From AWTP1-13 sp035714005 (GTDB taxonomy: Bacteria; Pseudomonadota; Alphaproteobacteria; Rhizobiales; Hyphomicrobiaceae), in NCBI GenBank assembly GCA_035714005.1, contig DASTMQ010000088.1, forward strand, positions 1 through 15,477: a stretch of DNA of 15,477 nucleotides, given 5' to 3'. This document shows positions 1 through 8,183 of the stretch, piece by piece. A model generated the notes under the pieces. The model was not told where the DNA came from and did no database searches. It saw only the letters and a program-made list of their open reading frames with translations. Positions within the stretch are counted from its first letter, which is position 1, and each line of letters starts with the position of its first letter. The position numbers and the translations under genes are program-made.

Positions 1-1308
1 AATGCGCTGGCGTTGACCGCCGGAAAACTCGTGCGCGTAACGATCCTGCGAGTTGGGGTCGAGCCCGACCTCGGCGAGGGCGGCGCCGACCCGTTCTCGC
101 CGCTCGTCGTAGCTCATGCCGGGGCTTTGGATGAGCAGGCCCTCCTCGATAATTTGGCTGACCGAGAGGCGCGGTGACAGCGAGCCATAAGGATCCTGGA
201 AGACGACCTGCATCTGCTTGCGCAGCGGCCGCATGCGACGCGAATCGAAACATTCAATGCGGGTGCCGACGTAGGCGATCGGGCCCTTCGAGGAAATGAG
301 CCGGAGCAGCGCCAGCCCCAGCGTGGTTTTTCCCGACCCCGATTCGCCGACCACACCCAAGGTTTCGCCGGCCCGCACCTTGAGGGAAAGTCCGTCGACC
401 GCCTTGATATGATCGACGGTGCGGCGCAAAAACCCGCGCTTGATGGGAAACCACACCTTCAGGTCCTGGGCCTCCAGCACCACCGGTGCCTTTGGATTGG
501 GCAGCGGCGGCCGTCCCTTTGGCTCGGCGGACATGAGGTGGCGCGTGTAGGCGTGTTTGGGCTGCGCGAACACTTCACTGGTCTTGCCCGCTTCCACGAC
601 CTTGCCCGCATTCATCACGTAAACCCGCTCTGCCATCTTGCGCACGACACCCAGATCGTGCGTGATCAGCAGCATTGCCATGCCGAGCTCGGCCTGCAGC
701 GACTTCAGGAGTTCCAGAATCTGGGCCTGGATGGTGACGTCGAGGGCGGTGGTGGGCTCATCGGCGATCAACAGATCGGGTTCGTTGGCGAGCGCCATGG
801 CGATCATCACGCGCTGGCGCTGTCCCCCCGACAGCTGGTGCGGAAAGGCACCAAGCCGCTGTTCGGGATTAGGCAGGCCGACCTTGCGCAATAGCTCAAG
901 CACCCGGCCGCGCACGGTCCTATCATCGAGGCCGTGATGCAGTTTCATGATCTCGCCGACCTGCTTTTCGATGCTGTGCAGGGGGTTGAGCGAGGTCATC
1001 GGTTCTTGAAAAATGATGGAAATCTTCTCGCCGCGGATCTCACGCATCTCGTGCAGGGAGGCGCGCAGCAAATCCTTGCCGGCGAAGCGGATCTCGCCCG
1101 ATGGATGCGATGCGGCCGGGTAAGGCAACAGGCGCATGATCGACAGCGCCGAGACGGTCTTGCCGGATCCCGACTCCCCCACCAGCGCCACCGTCTCGCC
1201 CTTGCCGATGCGGAAGGAGATGCCGTCGACCGCCCGTACGGTGTGGCCGCCGGAACGGAAATGCACCGACAGGTCGCTGACATCGACCAGGGGGGCTTGG
1301 TCCAGCAT
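1..1308 (-). CDS. yejF: YejF, peptide ABC transporter ATPase with two nucleotide-binding domains (partial, C-terminus outside window)
   Basis: This is the cytoplasmic ATPase that powers the Yej oligopeptide importer. The 436 codons visible hold two tandem ABC domains, as usual for YejF. Domain 1 has Walker A GESGSGKT at residues 44-51, signature LSGGQRQR at 159-166 and Walker B/D-loop IADEPTTALD from about 181. Domain 2 has a second GESGSGKT at 321-328, and its signature SGGQRQR is cut by the window edge. Family members are about 530-545 residues, so about 100 residues are missing. The ATG lies 4 bases after the yejE stop with no strong SD, suggesting translational coupling. The two-domain layout is shared with DppDF/OppDF fusions, but the adjacent YejE, YejB and YejA proteins make the Yej assignment firm. 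Confidence 0.97.
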   Translation of the reverse strand, partial: MLDQAPLVDVSDLSVHFRSGGHTVRAVDGISFRIGKGETVALVGESGSGKTVSALSIMRLLPYPAASHPSGEIRFAGKDLLRASLHEMREIRGEKISIIFQEPMTSLNPLHSIEKQVGEIMKLHHGLDDRTVRGRVLELLRKVGLPNPEQRLGAFPHQLSGGQRQRVMIAMALANEPDLLIADEPTTALDVTIQAQILELLKSLQAELGMAMLLITHDLGVVRKMAERVYVMNAGKVVEAGKTSEVFAQPKHAYTRHLMSAEPKGRPPLPNPKAPVVLEAQDLKVWFPIKRGFLRRTVDHIKAVDGLSLKVRAGETLGVVGESGSGKTTLGLALLRLISSKGPIAYVGTRIECFDSRRMRPLRKQMQVVFQDPYGSLSPRLSVSQIIEEGLLIQSPGMSYDERRERVGAALAEVGLDPNSQDRYAHEFSGGQRQRI

Positions 1309-1312
1309 GCGC

Positions 1313-2554
1313 TCACCGAAAGGTTTTGCGCGGGTCCAGCGCGTCGCGCACGCCCTCGCCGATGAAGATAAGCAGGCTGAGCAGGCCGGCGATCGAGATG
1401 AAGGCGGTGATGCCGAGCCAAGGCGCCTGCAGGTTGGCCTTGCCCTGCGCCAGCAATTCGCCGAGCGACGGGGAGCCCGGCGGCAAGCCGAGGCCGAGGA
1501 AATCCAGCGCGGTGAGCGCCGTGATCGAGCCCGACAGCTTGAAGGGAAGGAAGGTGAGCGTCGCTACCATCGCGTTGGGCAAGAGGTGCTTGAACATGAT
1601 CTTGCCGTTGGACAGACCGAGCGCGCGCGCCGCGGTGATGTATTCAAAATTGCGGCCACGGAGGAATTCGGCGCGCACGACGCCGACCAGATAGACCCAA
1701 TGAAACAGCAAGAGCACGCCCAGTAGGGTCCAGAAGCCGGGGACCAGAACGGAGGAAACGATGATCAGCACGAACAGCGATGGGATCGACGACCAGATCT
1801 CGAGAAAACGTTGGAATATGAGATCCACCCGGCCCCCGAAGTAACCCTGCGTCGCACCCGCCGTGATGCCGATGAGAGAAGAAAAAATGGTGAGCAGGAG
1901 CCCGAACAGCACGGAGATGCGAAAGCCGTAGATCATCCGCGCCAGCACATCGCGGCCCTGATCGTCGGTGCCAAGCCAGTTGCGATTACCGATGGCATTA
2001 TAGCGTGCCAACTGATCGGCGGGAGCGTCGCACAGCTGGGCACTGGACGCCCAGGGTGGCGGGCCCGGAAAGCCCAGGCACTGGCCCGTCACATTCTTGA
2101 TGCGCGGATAGTCCTTGTTGATCGAATTGTACGAATAGCCGATCGGCGGCCAGATGGCCCAGCCGTGTTCGCTAAGCTCGTCGAGGATCACCTTGTCCTT
2201 GTAGTCGGTGACGGCCAGGAAACCGCCAAACTTGGATTCAGGGTAATCGACAAATACCGGAAACAGGAACTCGCCCTTATAGTAGGCGACAATCGGCTTG
2301 TCGTTGCTGATCACCTCGGCAAACAGGCTGAACAGGAAAAGTCCAAGAAACAGCCAGAGGCTCCAGTAGCCGCGCCGGTTGGCCTTGAAGTTGTGCCAGC
2401 GTCGCCGGTTGAGCGGGGTAAGCGAGAAGCCCGCCGCGATCGAGCGCAGCGGCAGGAAGCCGCGACCGATCTGATGGCTCGGCACCGGCGGCGGCGCAGG
2501 CTCGGCGGGCTCGCCCGGTTTCACGATCGGTTTGTCTTCGACGCGCGTATCCAA
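1313..2554 (-). CDS. yejE: YejE, peptide ABC transporter permease
   Basis: This is an inner-membrane permease of the Yej importer, 413 residues, in the BPD_transp_1 family. It has a Pro-rich cytoplasmic N-terminus (about residues 9-28), TM1 at about 63-82 preceded by FKANRRGYWSLW, a large periplasmic loop (about 83-205), then NWLGTDDQGRDVLARM and the core helices. The EAA loop that docks on YejF is at about 305-327 (YITAARALGLSNGKIMFKHL). It is longer than E. coli YejE (about 340 residues) because of the N-terminal tail and an insert carrying Cys159 and Cys175. The start is TTG: it is 5 bases after the yejB stop, with GGGAGGT 9 bases upstream, and the first internal Met lies deep in the protein. 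A GTG at codon 11 is the only near alternative. Confidence 0.96.
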   Translation of the reverse strand: MDTRVEDKPIVKPGEPAEPAPPPVPSHQIGRGFLPLRSIAAGFSLTPLNRRRWHNFKANRRGYWSLWLFLGLFLFSLFAEVISNDKPIVAYYKGEFLFPVFVDYPESKFGGFLAVTDYKDKVILDELSEHGWAIWPPIGYSYNSINKDYPRIKNVTGQCLGFPGPPPWASSAQLCDAPADQLARYNAIGNRNWLGTDDQGRDVLARMIYGFRISVLFGLLLTIFSSLIGITAGATQGYFGGRVDLIFQRFLEIWSSIPSLFVLIIVSSVLVPGFWTLLGVLLLFHWVYLVGVVRAEFLRGRNFEYITAARALGLSNGKIMFKHLLPNAMVATLTFLPFKLSGSITALTALDFLGLGLPPGSPSLGELLAQGKANLQAPWLGITAFISIAGLLSLLIFIGEGVRDALDPRKTFR

Positions 2555-2559
2555 GCGAG

Positions 2560-3675
2560 TCAGACCTCCCGCGTCTCGAAATCAATGCGCGGATCGACCA
2601 AGGTGTAGATGAAGTCGGACAACAAATTGATGGCCAAGCCTAGCAGGGCAAAAATGTAAATATTGGCAAAAACCACCGGATAGTCGCGGTTGATGACGCT
2701 TTCGAAGCTCAAAAGCCCGAGGCCATCAAGCGAGAAGATGGTTTCAATCAGCAGGGCGCCGGAAAAGAAGGCGTGAATGAAAGCCCCGGGGAAACCGGCG
2801 ATGATCAGCAGCATGGCGTTGCGGAAGACGTGGCCGTAAAGAACCTGGCGCTGGCCCAGGCCCTTGGCTTGTGCGGTCAGCACGTACTGCTTGCGGATCT
2901 CATCCAGAAATGAGTTGCGGGTGAGAAAGGTCATGGTCGTGAAAGCGCCCAGCGACATGGCGATCAACGGCAGGGTCAGATGCCAGGCATAGTCGGCGAC
3001 CTTGCCCACCAATGATAGCTGGTTCCAATAATCGGAGGTGAGCCCGCGCGACGGGAACCACTGAAAGAAGGAGCCGCCTGCAAACAGCACGAGCAGCAGC
3101 ACGGCGAACAGGAAGCCGGGGATGGCATAGCCGATGACGAGGACGCCTGAGGTCCAGGTGTCGAACCTCTCGCCGTCGTGCACCGCCTTGCGCACGCCGA
3201 GCGGGATCGAGATCAGATAGGTGATGAGCGTCATCCACAGGCCAAGCGAGATCGAGACCGGCAGCTTCTCCTTGATGAGTTGAAGCACGCTCACGTCGCG
3301 GAAATAGCTCTTGCCGAAATCAAACAACAGGTAGTTCTTGAGCATCAGCAAAAAGCGTTCGTAAGCGGGTTTGTCGAAGCCGAATTGCTTCTCGAGCTGG
3401 CGGATAAAGTCTGGATCCAGACCTTGAGCGCCACGATACTTGGAGCCGCTCTCGCCAGGACTTTGGCTGGTTTGCCGGTTCGTCGCCCCGGCCAAGCCGT
3501 CGCCTTGGCTGCCGCCGATGCGGGCGGTGGCGGCAACGTCGGTACCGGTGATCTGCGCAATCACGCGCTCGACTGGTCCGCCCGGTGCGAATTGAATGAC
3601 GGCAAAGCTGATCAGCATGATCCCGAACATCGTCGGGATGATCAAAAGCAGTCGTTTCAGTAGATAGCTTGCCAT
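2560..3675 (-). CDS. yejB: YejB, peptide ABC transporter permease
   Basis: This is the first inner-membrane permease of the Yej importer and pairs with YejE. It has 371 residues, close to the roughly 364 of E. coli YejB. The N-terminal helix carries the family opening SYLLKRLLLIIPTMFGI, followed by QFAPGGPVE. A periplasmic segment contains SKYRGAQGLDPDFI (about 78-91). The core includes LPVSISLGLW and IPLGVRKAVHDGERFD, and the EAA-type loop lies at about 264-287 (YVLTAQAKGLGQRQVLYGHV). The protein ends in the typical SDFIYTLVDPRIDFE. The ATG start matches the conserved N-terminus. The gene follows yejA1 by 22 bases and its stop lies 5 bases before the yejE TTG. Confidence 0.97.
   Translation of the reverse strand: MASYLLKRLLLIIPTMFGIMLISFAVIQFAPGGPVERVIAQITGTDVAATARIGGSQGDGLAGATNRQTSQSPGESGSKYRGAQGLDPDFIRQLEKQFGFDKPAYERFLLMLKNYLLFDFGKSYFRDVSVLQLIKEKLPVSISLGLWMTLITYLISIPLGVRKAVHDGERFDTWTSGVLVIGYAIPGFLFAVLLLVLFAGGSFFQWFPSRGLTSDYWNQLSLVGKVADYAWHLTLPLIAMSLGAFTTMTFLTRNSFLDEIRKQYVLTAQAKGLGQRQVLYGHVFRNAMLLIIAGFPGAFIHAFFSGALLIETIFSLDGLGLLSFESVINRDYPVVFANIYIFALLGLAINLLSDFIYTLVDPRIDFETREV
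2564..2570 (-). promoter_or_regulatory. Ribosome binding site deciding the TTG start of yejE
   Basis: GGGAGGT on the minus strand lies inside the last codons of yejB, 9 bases before the TTG at 2554. It is a strong match to the anti-SD sequence. There is no ATG near the N-terminus, so this site is the main support for a TTG start and for coupled translation of yejB and yejE. Confidence 0.75.
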
Positions 3676-3697
3676 CAGACCTGAGTGCCGCGCGGGG

Positions 3698-5524
3698 TCA
3701 GTTGATCGTCTTCAGTTTGGCCGCCTTGTCGGCATCATACCACCAGCTGTCGATGATGCCGCGATCATAACGTGGTTTGATGGCCGGACGTTGAAACTTG
3801 TCCCAGTGGGCGATGTTGTGCGCCGCCTTGTACCATTGCGGAACCCAGTAGTGTCCAGCCCGCAGCACGCGATCGAGCGCCCGCGTCGCCGTCAGCAGTT
3901 CTTCCCGACTTTTGGCCTCGACGGCCTTGGCGATCAAGGCGTCGACCGCCGGCTGGCTGATACCGGCTAGGTTGAAGCTGCCCTCGGTCTTGGCCGCCTC
4001 ACTGCCCCAAAAGTTGCGCATCTCGGTGCCGGGCGTCAGGCGCAGCACATAGCGCGTCGTCACCACATCGAAATCGAACGATTTGACGCGGCGTTCGTAT
4101 TGGGCCGGATCGATGCGGCGCACGGAGGCGCTAATGCCGAGCGCCTCGAGGTTCTTGACGTAAGGGAGCAGGATCCGCTCGCTGACGGGGTCGGTAATCA
4201 GAAACTCCAGGCTCAAGGCTTCGCCGCGGGCATCGACCCGCTTGCCGCCTTTAACCTCATAGCCGGCTTCGCTCAACAGGCGCGCCGCCTCGCGCAGCAA
4301 CTTGCGGTCCTGGCCCGAGCCGTCGGATACCGGTGCCGTGTAGGGACTTTCAAACACCTCGGCGGGCAACTGAGCCCTGAACGGCTCGAGCAGCGCCAGC
4401 TCGGCCGCGCTCGGTTTGCCCGCCGCTTTCATCTCGGAGTTCTCAAAGAAGCTCTCGGTGCGTTTGTAGAGCCCATAAAAGATGTTCTTGTTGGTCCATT
4501 CGAAATCGAAAGCGTAGTCGAGCGCCCTGCGCACGCGTGCATCGGCGAGCTTCGCCCGCCGGGTGTTGAGAAAGAAGCCTTGCGCGCCGGAGGGGTTTTC
4601 ATCGGGCAAGGTGAGCAGCACGATCCGTCCCTGCCGCACGGCCGGCACATCGTAGCCCGTGGCCCAGTCGCGCGAGGTAAATTCCTCGCGCAGGTCGTAG
4701 GCACCGGCCTTGAAGCTCTCCAGCGCGGCGGTACGGTCGCGATAGTATTCGTAGCGTACTTCATCGAAGTTGAAGCGGCCGCGCGTGACGGGCAGATCCT
4801 TTGCCCAATAGTCGGGGCGACGCCGGTAGCTGACGAACGTGCCCTGCTTGAAATCGCCGAGCTTGTAGGGTCCTGAGCCCAGGGGTGGTTCGAGCGTCGT
4901 CTGTTCGAAGTCCCGGCTGCCATAGTAGGCCTTGGACAGAACCGGCAAACCGGCAACCGTCAGGGGCAAATCGCGGATCTGCGTGCCGGTGAACACGTAG
5001 CGCACGGTCGCCGGGTCGGGCGCTTGCGCCTCCACGACATCCCGCAGCAGGACGCGATAGCTCGGATGGCCCTTTTCCTTCAAGGTCGTAAAGGTAAAGA
5101 CGACGTCGTCTGCCGTGAGCGGCGAGCCATCGGCAAATTTCGCCTCGGGGCGCAAGCGAAAGGTGACCGATTTGCCGTCGGCGGCCAGCTCGGCGCTGCG
5201 TGCGATAAGGCCGTAGACGGCATCGGGCTCATCCGTGGCCCGCGTCATCAGCGAATCGAATAACAACTCAAGACCCTGCGCGGCGTCGCCCTTGAGGATG
5301 AAACTGTTGAAGCTGTCGAAGGTGGTGAGCGCGCCGGTACCGATGGTGGCGATGCGACCGCCCTTTGGAGCATCGGGGTTCACCCAGCCGAAATGCGGAA
5401 AATCGGCGGGATATTTCAGGTCGCCGAAGGCCGACAAGCCGTGCCGGCCGCCGTCCGCGGCCGCGCCCGTCGACAGGCAGGCGCAGAAGGCCACGGAAGT
5501 AAAGAAGCGCAATCGCTTCGACAT
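3698..5524 (-). CDS. yejA: YejA-type periplasmic oligopeptide-binding protein, copy 1
   Basis: This is the extracytoplasmic solute-binding protein (SBP_bac_5 family) that delivers peptides to YejBEF. It has 608 residues. A Sec signal peptide covers about 1-23 (hydrophobic core after SKRLRFF, AAA cleavage site before Asp24). The cysteines at 14 and 16 do not form a lipobox, so a soluble periplasmic protein is expected. The YejA hallmark WVNPDAPKGG is at 47-56. Other conserved stretches are LRPEAKFADGSPLTADDVVF, PLGSGPYKL, DARVRRALDYAFDFEW and the C-terminal SWWYD. GGAGG lies 11 bases before the ATG. It follows yejA2 by 29 bases. It aligns along its full length with yejA2 but is clearly diverged, so the pair is an old duplication, perhaps with different peptide ranges. 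Confidence 0.93.
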   Translation of the reverse strand: MSKRLRFFTSVAFCACLSTGAAADGGRHGLSAFGDLKYPADFPHFGWVNPDAPKGGRIATIGTGALTTFDSFNSFILKGDAAQGLELLFDSLMTRATDEPDAVYGLIARSAELAADGKSVTFRLRPEAKFADGSPLTADDVVFTFTTLKEKGHPSYRVLLRDVVEAQAPDPATVRYVFTGTQIRDLPLTVAGLPVLSKAYYGSRDFEQTTLEPPLGSGPYKLGDFKQGTFVSYRRRPDYWAKDLPVTRGRFNFDEVRYEYYRDRTAALESFKAGAYDLREEFTSRDWATGYDVPAVRQGRIVLLTLPDENPSGAQGFFLNTRRAKLADARVRRALDYAFDFEWTNKNIFYGLYKRTESFFENSEMKAAGKPSAAELALLEPFRAQLPAEVFESPYTAPVSDGSGQDRKLLREAARLLSEAGYEVKGGKRVDARGEALSLEFLITDPVSERILLPYVKNLEALGISASVRRIDPAQYERRVKSFDFDVVTTRYVLRLTPGTEMRNFWGSEAAKTEGSFNLAGISQPAVDALIAKAVEAKSREELLTATRALDRVLRAGHYWVPQWYKAAHNIAHWDKFQRPAIKPRYDRGIIDSWWYDADKAAKLKTIN

Positions 5525-5553
5525 GAGCTGATCCGCCTCCCTGGCGAGGTTGG

Positions 5554-7413
5554 TTAACCGCGGGCGTCGGCCAGTCTTTTGGCGGCGGCGTCGTCATACC
5601 ACCACACCCGCAGAAACGAGGTGTTGCGGGAGGGGAGCTTGCCGGGTCGACCGAACATGTCCCACATCGCCAGCCGATCGAAAGGCATATGCCATTGCGG
5701 CACGACGTAGTGGTGCCAGAGCAGCACGCGATCGAGCGCACGCGTTGCCGCCACTAGGCTGTCCCGGTCGGGAGCCAAGATGATCTTGTCGACGAGGGCG
5801 TCGATTGCAGGGTCTTTGATGCCGATCAGGTTGCGGCTGCCTTCCCTGTCGGCGGCCTCCGAGCCCCAGAAGTCGCGCTGCTCGTTACCGGGCGAAACCG
5901 ACTGTGGGAAGCTGCCGACGAGGATGTCGAAATCGAACACGTCGCGCCGACGCTGGTACTGCGATGTGTCAACGATGCGCACGGTGGCCTTGACACCGAG
6001 CTTTTCCAGCGCCGACTTGAAGGGCAGCACGATGCGCTCGAAGTCGGGCTGCACCAGCAGGAATTCGGCCGTCAGCTGCACGCCGTCCTTGTTGGTCAGC
6101 ACGCCGTCCTTGGCCTTCCAGCCGGCCTCGGCGAGCAGCTTGGCCGCCTCCGACATGTGTTTGCGCGCATCGTGCGGCGAGGCATTGACGGGGTTCTTCC
6201 ACTCGGTGGTGAAGACCTCCGCGGGAACCTTCGAACGGACTTCTTCAAGGATGGCGAGCTCGCGCCCCTGCGGTAGCCCGGTCGCTTTCAATTCTGAGTT
6301 GTCGAAGTAGCTGCCGAGCCTGATGTATTGATCGTAGAACAGGTTCTTGTTGATCCACTCGAAATCCAGCGCCAGGTTGAAGGCGCGACGCACGCGTGCA
6401 TCCTGGAACTGCGGCCGGCGAATGTTGAACACGAAGGCCTGCATTGGCGCGACGCTGGCGATCGGCAGCGTGTCGAGTTTTACCAGCCCGCGCTTGACCG
6501 CGTCGAAGTCGAACGCGGTGGCCCAGGCCTTGGCGCTGCTCTCGCGCCAAAAATCGAGCTGAGCCGACTTGAACGCCTCGAAGGCTGGCACGCGATCACG
6601 GAAATAGACGTACTTTATCTCCTCGAAGTTCCACTGCCCCTTGGCGACCGGCAAATCCTTAGCCCACCAATCCTTGACGCGCTCAAAGGTGATCGAGCGA
6701 GTGGCGTCGACTTCCTTGATGCGGTAGGGGCCGGAACCAAGCGGGACCTCGAGCGTCGATTTGCCGAGGTCGCGCGGCTCGCCGTTGGCCCCGGTGCCTT
6801 CCCAGAAGTGCTTGGGCAAGATCGGCAGCTCACCGACAATCACCGGCAGCTCGCGGTTGCCCTTGACGTCAAATCGGAAGGTGACCTGATGCTCGCCGGT
6901 TTTCTCGGCCTTTGTCACGTTCTTGTAATAGAAGGCGTAGTTGGGAGAAGCCTTCTTGATGGCGTCGAGCGAAAAGATCACGTCCTCGGGCGTAATTGGC
7001 TTGCCATCGTGGAAGCGCGCCTCCGGGCGAAGCTGAAACGTTGCCGAGGAGTAATCGTCCGCATGCGTCGTCCATTCGGCAATGAGACCGTAGGCGGTGG
7101 TTTCCTCGTCGGGGCTTCCCGACATCAGTTGGTCGTAGATGAGGGTGACCCCGGCCGCCACCGAACCCTTGACGGGGAAGGGATTGAGCGAATCGAAGCT
7201 GCCGAGCGCCCATTGGCGCACGCGCCCGCCCTTTGGTGCATTCGGATTGACCCAGTCGAAGTGCTGGAAATCCGGGCCAAATTTCGGCGTGCCGACCAGC
7301 GAAACGGCATGCTGGCGGGTGTCGGCATCCGCGGCAAAAGTCGGCACCTCGGTTGAGACGAGCAGGACGAAAAAAGCCGCCGCGGCACTTCCCAACCCGT
7401 ATTTCCGAGCCAT
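5554..7413 (-). CDS. yejA: YejA-type periplasmic oligopeptide-binding protein, copy 2 (first gene of the yej operon)
   Basis: This second SBP_bac_5 receptor has 619 residues from the chosen ATG. A signal peptide at about 1-28 has the core GSAAAAFFVLLVS and cleavage after TFAA. It shares FDWVNPNAPKGGR, LRPEARFHDGKPITPEDVIF, PLGSGPYRI, DARVRRAFNLALDFEWINKNLF and a C-terminal VWWYDD with copy 1. The open frame extends about 54 codons further upstream, but that part is not hydrophobic and looks non-coding. The ATG at 7413 puts the signal peptide at the N-terminus and has AAGGACGG upstream, so it is preferred. As the promoter-proximal gene it should be well expressed. Paired yejA genes before yejBEF are known in rhizobia and Brucella relatives; Yej systems there and in enterobacteria import peptides, including some antimicrobial ones. 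Confidence 0.93.
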   Translation of the reverse strand: MARKYGLGSAAAAFFVLLVSTEVPTFAADADTRQHAVSLVGTPKFGPDFQHFDWVNPNAPKGGRVRQWALGSFDSLNPFPVKGSVAAGVTLIYDQLMSGSPDEETTAYGLIAEWTTHADDYSSATFQLRPEARFHDGKPITPEDVIFSLDAIKKASPNYAFYYKNVTKAEKTGEHQVTFRFDVKGNRELPVIVGELPILPKHFWEGTGANGEPRDLGKSTLEVPLGSGPYRIKEVDATRSITFERVKDWWAKDLPVAKGQWNFEEIKYVYFRDRVPAFEAFKSAQLDFWRESSAKAWATAFDFDAVKRGLVKLDTLPIASVAPMQAFVFNIRRPQFQDARVRRAFNLALDFEWINKNLFYDQYIRLGSYFDNSELKATGLPQGRELAILEEVRSKVPAEVFTTEWKNPVNASPHDARKHMSEAAKLLAEAGWKAKDGVLTNKDGVQLTAEFLLVQPDFERIVLPFKSALEKLGVKATVRIVDTSQYQRRRDVFDFDILVGSFPQSVSPGNEQRDFWGSEAADREGSRNLIGIKDPAIDALVDKIILAPDRDSLVAATRALDRVLLWHHYVVPQWHMPFDRLAMWDMFGRPGKLPSRNTSFLRVWWYDDAAAKRLADARG

Positions 7414-7468
7414 AGGCGCGCCCGTCCTTCGCCAGTAAGGTTCCACCATCATATCATCAAACCCGAGA

Positions 7469-7497
7469 TATATGGCCGCCGCTGGGCCAGGCGCCAA
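7469..7497 (-). promoter_or_regulatory. Weak candidate promoter for the yej operon
   Basis: On the minus strand TTGGCG (7492-7497, 4 of 6 to the -35 consensus) and CATATA (7469-7474) are 17 bases apart in the 174-base gap before yejA2. An overlapping TATATC gives a better -10 but 19-base spacing. The gap is the only sizeable non-coding stretch ahead of the operon, so a promoter is expected here, but the match is weak. Confidence 0.22.
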
Positions 7498-7514
7498 GTT
7501 AATCCTTGTCCATT

Positions 7515-7530
7515 CGCCGGCGCTCCGGCG
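7515..7530 (-). terminator. Short hairpin downstream of tctB, possible weak terminator
   Basis: CGCCGG and CCGGCG form a perfect 6-bp stem with a 4-base loop, 57 bases after the tctB stop and before yejA2. No T-run follows on the minus strand, so intrinsic termination would be weak at best. It is the only obvious stem between the tct and yej operons. Confidence 0.22.
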
Positions 7531-7587
7531 CAAGCGTGGCCATCGGCCCCGATCGCCGCCGTCGGCAGCCCCCAACGCAGGCTCCGC

Positions 7588-8097
7588 TTAGTAGCCGAGC
7601 CAGGCCTCGAGGGGACCTTTCGGCAAGGGTACCAGGAACCAGCGCTCGAACATAAAGAACAAGGCGACGGCTATGATCGAACCGGCCAAGGCGCCCTTCC
7701 AGATCGCGTATTTTCCAAAATACCACATAAATAGGGCAATATAGATCGCGCTCGCCGCGTAGATGCCGATGTAGCCAATGGCGCCGACGTAAAGCAGTAA
7801 CGGCACCAGGACGGTGATGATCTTGAGGAAGGCCGAGCGACTGACGAAGGCAATGCCGGCCCCCGCCCCCCGGAACAGGGCGCGATAGAGGTTAACCAGG
7901 CTTGCGGCCGACATGGCAAGGGCGATGTAGAAGGGAAAATAGCCGGGTTGCGGACCATCGGACTCCCAGCCGACGCCAAGCCGCATGCTGTCGCCGATGA
8001 CCACCGCGCCGGCGGCCAAAAACAAAAGCGCCACCACGATTTCCATGGTCCGCTTACTGATAAGACTTGAGCTTGGCTGGTGGTCGGCGTCGTTCAT
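7588..8097 (-). CDS. tctB: TctB-family small membrane subunit of a tripartite tricarboxylate transporter
   Basis: This is the small integral membrane subunit of a TTT carrier, which works with TctA and the periplasmic TctC receptor. It has 169 residues and about four hydrophobic helices: 19-35 (EIVVALLFLAAGAVVIG), about 56-70, about 91-127 (two helices rich in Leu, Val and Ile) and about 133-150. The region DGPQPGYFPFYIALAM matches the TctB pattern of a Gly/Pro-rich loop before the second helix. Sequence conservation in TctB is low, so the call leans on topology, length and its TctA/TctC neighbours. The chosen ATG directly abuts a 14-bp tandem repeat and has no SD. A second in-frame ATG at codon 18 (MEIVVALL) is a plausible alternative start. 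Confidence 0.9.
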   Translation of the reverse strand: MNDADHQPSSSLISKRTMEIVVALLFLAAGAVVIGDSMRLGVGWESDGPQPGYFPFYIALAMSAASLVNLYRALFRGAGAGIAFVSRSAFLKIITVLVPLLLYVGAIGYIGIYAASAIYIALFMWYFGKYAIWKGALAGSIIAVALFFMFERWFLVPLPKGPLEAWLGY

Positions 8098-8153
8098 TGT
8101 CGATGTCTAGCTGTCGATGTCGAGCTGTCGATGTCGAGCTGTCGATGGCGAGC
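8098..8153. repeat. Four tandem copies of a 14-bp unit directly upstream of tctB
   Basis: Units at 8098-8111, 8112-8125, 8126-8139 and 8140-8153 read TGTCGATGTCTAGC, TGTCGATGTCGAGC (twice) and TGTCGATGGCGAGC on the plus strand. The two middle copies are identical, and each outer copy has one substitution. The array ends at the base next to the tctB ATG, filling the place where an SD would lie. The change in the first unit gives an in-frame TAG (8107-8109) just upstream of tctB. The unit is not a multiple of three, so it is not a coding repeat. Confidence 0.95.
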
Positions 8154-8183
8154 TACAGGGGGCCGATCCTCGCCGCACGCCAA

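Noticed and set aside
6328..7356. A 342-codon plus-strand frame across yejA2
   Set aside because: It is antisense to a full-length YejA; no start context or domain supports it.
7499..7726. A 75-codon minus-strand frame overlapping the tctB 3' end
   Set aside because: It overlaps tctB in another frame, has no SD, and its product is Arg-rich with no family resemblance.
8098..8153. The tandem repeats as a CRISPR array
   Set aside because: The 14-bp units are directly adjacent with no spacers, and no cas gene is present.
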